A stretch of DNA of 64,000 bases from F23-B02 sp963625685 (GTDB taxonomy: Bacteria; Bacillota; Clostridia; Oscillospirales; Oscillospiraceae): assembly GCA_963625685.1 (NCBI GenBank), contig CAVFTR010000001.1:434001-498000 (forward strand), read 5' to 3'. Each line of letters starts with the position of its first letter. The stretch's first letter is position 1. This document shows, piece by piece, positions 60,649 to 64,000 of the stretch. The notes below the pieces were generated by a model. That model made no database searches. It saw nothing but the letters and a program-made list of their open reading frames with translations, and was not told the origin of the DNA. The translations under genes were made by a program, and so were the position numbers.

Positions 60649-61106
60649 GCCGTATCATTCATAATACACAAGCGCCTCTTGCGCGCTCAATAGGCCCTTC
60701 CGACAATAGAATACACAAGAGCTGCATTTGTTTTGGGGGAGCATCGGAAAGTGAGCGCCAAAGCCCGGGAACGGGTAAAAAAAGCAGGAGCCGGCGGCTC
60801 CTGCCTTTTCATGTGCGGCGAAAGCGTTTTGCCGGAAGGAGTGCTCAATTCCTGCCGGCTCCGCGCTTTCGGCGCTCGTTGTTCGGTTTCGCAGATGACG
60901 CTGCGGACAGTCTGCGTCAGTCCCCCCTCGCATCAATTCCGAAACTGGCCTTGCCAGACGCTCCGCGCCGTGATCCCGGGATCGGGAAGCAGATACTCCG
61001 GTGTGGGCTCCATTGTATCACGACCTCGAAAAAACGGCGGAAATGCGCATGGCGCTATCTCAATAACAGGTCGGGCTCGCGCCCTTCCGATAAATGAAAT
61101 ACTTTG
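60649..61106. other. Intergenic region with one terminator and no recognised gene
   Basis: These 458 bases contain the minus-strand terminator at 60777-60804 and no convincing gene. Short frames lack ribosome sites. The part 60810-61090 is GC-rich and could be the decayed end of a gene or a small RNA. Confidence 0.5.
60777..60804 (-). terminator. Intrinsic terminator downstream of the flavodoxin gene
   Basis: On the minus strand GCAGGAGCC-GCC-GGCTCCTGC is followed by seven T. It lies 300 bases after the flavodoxin stop, so something between may be transcribed. Confidence 0.9.
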
Positions 61107-61610
61107 TCAGTGCTGCTCGCACCATTTGACGATATCGTCAACGCACCAGCAGGGCGGCTCGCCGACGCCGGTGGAGGCCATCTTATAGGTCGCCTTCTGC
61201 GCGTCGCTGAGCTCTGTCTTACCCTCGAAGCGCGCCGCGATATCCTTGTTCTTTATCTTCATGATAAATCTGAAGTGCGGCGGCAGCTTGTTGATATCAA
61301 AGCCGCCCTGACGCGTGAACAGAGGCACGTCGGGACTTATCGCGTTCTTTTTGCGGCCTGTCTCCTCGCTTTTCGCGGAAACGGGGCTCATGCCGACCTG
61401 AACGACGGCGCCGATATCGTACTTCTTCGCTGCCTTGTCATAGCCCATGATCCTGCCCGCAAACAGCCAGCCGACGAAAATTATCTTCGTGTCGGCGGGG
61501 ACATACTCTTTGCCGAGAGGGAATGCCGGAATGTGCAGGCGTGCCGAGAGGAGCTCCGCATATTTTTTGCAGGAGCCGGTCGTTGATCTGTAAACTATTG
61601 CGCTGAACAT
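61107..61610 (-). CDS. Flavodoxin family protein
   Basis: This 167-residue cytoplasmic protein begins with AIVYRSTTGSCKKYAELLSARL, a flavodoxin-type FMN phosphate loop (STTGSCKK in place of SxTGNT), and contains the second strand IIFVGWLFAGRIMGYDKAAK. The C-terminal 60 residues (PPHFRFIMKIKNKDIAARFE) are like the flavodoxin-domain proteins of Clostridia with unknown partners. No ribosome-site conflict is seen at 61610. Confidence 0.8.
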   Translation of the reverse strand: MFSAIVYRSTTGSCKKYAELLSARLHIPAFPLGKEYVPADTKIIFVGWLFAGRIMGYDKAAKKYDIGAVVQVGMSPVSAKSEETGRKKNAISPDVPLFTRQGGFDINKLPPHFRFIMKIKNKDIAARFEGKTELSDAQKATYKMASTGVGEPPCWCVDDIVKWCEQH

Positions 61611-61747
61611 AAAACTATACCCCCTGTATTGTATTTTAATTTAAATATAGAATATCACAAGTATCTGCCAAATTCAAGACTGATGAATGCACGATTATGC
61701 CAATTTGTTAATTTGACGGGCAGCAGGCGCAGCGAGTTTACATAATA

Positions 61748-62590
61748 TCATTGCTTTTTGATCCTGCCGGGACTCACCCTGAAGGTCTTCGTAAAGGCGC
61801 GGTGGAAGGCCGAGTAGTCGGAAAAGCCACATTCGGCGGCGGCCGCGGAGGCGCTCATCCCCTCGCGGATGAGACGGGCCGCGAGGACGAGACGCTTCCG
61901 GCGTATGTAATTATGCACCGTGCAGCCGGTCTGGGCCTTGAAAAGGCGCATGAAATGATAGCGGCTGAGGTAGCATAGCGCGGCCATATCGTCAATATTC
62001 AGCTCATTTGTGAGGTTTTCGTTTATATACGACAGCGCGGGAGCTATCCTGCCGCCGTTATCGGCGCTGTTTTCGTGGCTCCTGTCGCTGAGCATGATGC
62101 GGTTTATCAGCACAAGAAGCTGCACGAGCATCGTTCCGCGCAGAAGCTCCGCCCCGAAGAGCCCGTCGTCTCCCGCGTCCTCGAGGCGCTGCAGCGCGTC
62201 CCTGAGCCGCTCCGCGCTCTCGCCGTCCGGACGAAGGAGGCAATGGCGGCGCTTTTCCGCCGCGGCGAAGCAGTCCATGAGCCCGGCCTCGGGCGCAAAG
62301 CGCTCGACATAGGCTGCGTCGAGATATATTATTATCCTCTCATACGGTACCGACAGGTCTATCGACGCCCTGTGTATCATATGGTGGCGCACAAGGAGGA
62401 TATCCCAGGGCTCGAGCCTGTAGCAGGCGCCCTCGACCGTGTAGTCGACCTTGCCGGAGATGAGGATGACGAGCTTATCGAATTCATGAAAATGGAAATC
62501 CTTTTCCTGACCGGAGCTGTCCTTCAAATGAAACAGGCGGAAGTTTTCGTTGAGGTAGCCGTCGTTTGTATATTTATACCGTTCTGTCAT
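61748..62590 (-). CDS. AraC family transcriptional regulator with cupin sensor domain
   Basis: This 280-residue regulator has an N-terminal cupin (DFHFHEFDKLVILISGKVDYTVEG and a His-rich strand) and a C-terminal pair of helix-turn-helix motifs (NIDDMAALCYLSRYHFMRLFKAQTG and SASAAAAECGFSDYSAFHRAFTKTFRVSP). It is divergent from the symporter gene with a shared 132-base gap, so it probably controls that transporter. The ligand is unknown. Confidence 0.9.
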   Translation of the reverse strand: MTERYKYTNDGYLNENFRLFHLKDSSGQEKDFHFHEFDKLVILISGKVDYTVEGACYRLEPWDILLVRHHMIHRASIDLSVPYERIIIYLDAAYVERFAPEAGLMDCFAAAEKRRHCLLRPDGESAERLRDALQRLEDAGDDGLFGAELLRGTMLVQLLVLINRIMLSDRSHENSADNGGRIAPALSYINENLTNELNIDDMAALCYLSRYHFMRLFKAQTGCTVHNYIRRKRLVLAARLIREGMSASAAAAECGFSDYSAFHRAFTKTFRVSPGRIKKQ

Positions 62591-62662
62591 CGTTATGCTC
62601 CCAAATTGTTGTTAACGAAGATTATACAGCACTTTTTGCAATGTTTCAAGCACTGTAATCAA

Positions 62663-62691
62663 TTTACTTTGCAAATACACGCGAATATAAT
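62663..62691 (+). promoter_or_regulatory. Promoter of the symporter gene
   Basis: TTTACT and TATAAT are separated by 17 bases. The non-consensus -35 fits a promoter that needs an activator such as the divergent AraC protein. Confidence 0.6.
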
Positions 62692-62722
62692 CAATCCGAA
62701 AAAACTTTAAAGGAGTCAGGTC

Positions 62723-64000
62723 ATGGCAAAGAAGACATCATTCTTTAGGTCCTACGGATTCATACTTTTCATGCTCGCCGGCATTATCGGCGGCTGCGTG
62801 GTCGGCGCGCTCAACCCCGTCGTAAAGAACGCGTCGGGCGAGGTCATATCCAAGGGCGCTACCGTTCTTGAGCCTATCGGAACGGTTTTCATAAACCTCA
62901 TGTTCTGCGTCGTTGTTCCCATGGTTTTCTGCTCTATAGCATCTGCCATAGCGAACATGTCCAGCGCAAGGCGCGCGGGCAAGGTCATGGGCGTCACCGT
63001 CGTCACCTTCCTGGTCACTGCGGCTATCGCCGCGGTCATCATGTACGTGATAGTACGCTGCATCCCCATCGTCACCGGCGCATACACCGTCGTTGAGGGC
63101 GAGGTCGGCTCGACGCTGAGCGTGACCGACATGATAATCAACTTCTTCACCAAGCCCGACTTCGGCGAGCTGTGGAGCCGCAAGGCGATACTGCCTCTGA
63201 TCGTCGCCGCGATCTTCTTCGGCTTCGGGATCCAGATGACCGGCGGCAGGGACAGCATGGTCGCAAAGTTCCTTGATAATCTCACCGCCGTTCTCATGAA
63301 CGTTGTCAAGATCATCACCTACTACGCCCCCATCGGCTTCTTCGGCTTTTTCGCCTATCTCGTCGCCACCTACGGCCCCGACCTCATCGGCGACTACAGC
63401 CGCACGCTGATCATCTACTATGTTCTGTGCTTTGCATACATGCTCGTCTTCTTCCCCATCTACGCCCGCTTCGGCGGCGGCAAGGGCGGCGCGAAGGTCA
63501 TGTGGAAGCACCTGTTCCGTCCGGCCGCCGTATCCTTCGGCACATGCTCCTCTGTAGCCACTATCCCCACGAATCTCGAGGTCTGCGAGGAGACCGGCGT
63601 TTCCAAGGAGGTCTCGAACATCGTCATCCCGCTCGGCGCAACGATGCATATGGACGGCTCTGCAATGAGCGCCATCATCAAGGTCGCCTTCCTGTTCGGC
63701 ATATTCGGCATGGACTTCGGCACCGGTCAGGCGATACTGGCAATTATCGTGGCCGTGTTCTCCTCAGTCGCGATGAGCGGTATCCCCGGCGGCGGCGGTA
63801 CGGGCGAGCTGGTGCTGTGCACCCTGTTCTTCCCCGATCAGCTTGCCGTGGCCTTCCCCATCGCGCTTGCGATCGGCAACCTCGTCGATCCTCCCGCAAC
63901 GATGGTAAACGCGTCCGGCGACTACGTCGTATCCTACATTGTAGAGCGCTTCATAAACGGCAAGGATTGGCTCCAGAAGAAGCTCGCAAAGGACGCGGCA
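62723..64000 (+). CDS. Dicarboxylate/amino acid:cation symporter (DAACS), 3' partial
   Basis: The frame is open from ATG 62723 (AAAGGAG nine bases upstream) to the window edge, 426 codons. The protein has the DAACS layout: N-terminal helices, then the serine-rich hairpin SFGTCSSVATIPTNLE, the cation-site MDGSAMSAIIK, a second hairpin SGIPGGGGTGELVL, and NLVDPPATMVNASGDYVVSY near the end. It imports glutamate, aspartate or C4-dicarboxylates with Na+ or H+. Only a few C-terminal residues can be missing. Confidence 0.93.
   Translation, partial: MAKKTSFFRSYGFILFMLAGIIGGCVVGALNPVVKNASGEVISKGATVLEPIGTVFINLMFCVVVPMVFCSIASAIANMSSARRAGKVMGVTVVTFLVTAAIAAVIMYVIVRCIPIVTGAYTVVEGEVGSTLSVTDMIINFFTKPDFGELWSRKAILPLIVAAIFFGFGIQMTGGRDSMVAKFLDNLTAVLMNVVKIITYYAPIGFFGFFAYLVATYGPDLIGDYSRTLIIYYVLCFAYMLVFFPIYARFGGGKGGAKVMWKHLFRPAAVSFGTCSSVATIPTNLEVCEETGVSKEVSNIVIPLGATMHMDGSAMSAIIKVAFLFGIFGMDFGTGQAILAIIVAVFSSVAMSGIPGGGGTGELVLCTLFFPDQLAVAFPIALAIGNLVDPPATMVNASGDYVVSYIVERFINGKDWLQKKLAKDAA

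Noticed and set aside
60933..61013. 26-residue minus-strand frame beginning MEPTPEYLLPDP
   Set aside because: It has no ribosome site and no visible relation to neighbours; too weak to call.

Overview
The window looks like a chromosomal segment of a GC-rich, strictly anaerobic, low-branching gut-type Clostridia (Oscillospiraceae/Ruminococcaceae-like). Support for this is inference from gene content: a Re-citrate-synthase-type route to 2-oxoglutarate, SLH-domain surface proteins, SigI/RsgI-type and ECF/anti-sigma pairs, PyrR and an S-box (SAM-I) riboswitch, and an array of the short palindromic 'ctccccttacacaggggag' elements common between genes in that group. No 16S rRNA, phage or insertion sequence was seen, so the species cannot be named.

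Layout. 1-5.1 kb: an operon for Re-type citrate synthase, a GntR/FCD regulator, aconitase and isocitrate dehydrogenase, ending in a strong terminator. 5.2-9.3 kb: a minus-strand redox/aldehyde operon (iron alcohol dehydrogenase, flavodoxin lipoprotein, FMN reductase-like protein, aldo-keto reductase, plus two decayed gene remnants) facing a divergent MerR regulator over a promoter with the 19-bp spacer that MerR proteins act on. 9.3-10.9 kb: tmRNA, cyclophilin and SmpB, the trans-translation pair. 10.9-15.0 kb: HAD phosphatase, a GH2 glycosidase, a VanX-like lipoprotein and tRNA-Thr. 15.3-22.8 kb: a tightly overlapping operon uvrB-polA-(metallopeptidase/LMW-phosphatase-like fusion)-rimI-tsaD-radC.

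22.85-31.7 kb is the most unusual part. Two large SLH-anchored surface proteins (an InlB-B-repeat protein and a VWA/pilin-like adhesin) lie in tandem. They share a near-identical 27-residue signal peptide and an apparently identical 1.33-kb 3' cassette, while their middle parts are unrelated. In both genes a homopolymeric G tract (G9 and G8) sits just after the signal peptide, and both tracts are one base off the length that joins signal peptide to the protein body. This is the pattern of a slipped-strand phase switch, with both genes OFF as written, although a homopolymer sequencing error must be excluded. An array of palindromic repeats and a DUF559 nuclease-like gene follow.

31.7-39.6 kb: an operon in the minus direction encoding a response regulator, an HPt protein, a small membrane methyltransferase-like protein, a GH3-type acyl-amide synthetase-like enzyme, a 7TM-GAF-PAS hybrid histidine kinase, an O-antigen-ligase-like membrane protein and DUF559. 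It contains all parts of a phosphorelay together with two enzymes of unknown substrate. 39.7-44.0 kb: a small unknown protein with a very good promoter, HypB with a 24-codon membrane microprotein, an orphan solute-binding protein, and an ECF sigma/anti-sigma pair. 44.2-48.8 kb: cdsA, a diacylglycerol-kinase-family lipid kinase, YihY, a MATE exporter and a probably leaderless secreted zinc-ribbon-like protein. 49.1-55.8 kb: tRNA-Gln, uraA-pyrR with a candidate attenuator leader, nitrilase, DUF1643, metK under an S-box, DAHP synthase and two tRNA-Ser genes. 55.8-60.7 kb: an SLH-esterase and an FGE-sulfatase-like/Fn3 exported protein convergent with a SigI-RsgI pair. 61-64 kb: flavodoxin, AraC regulator and a divergent dicarboxylate/amino-acid:cation symporter running off the window.

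All functional calls come from reading motifs and lengths by eye. No database or structure search was run.
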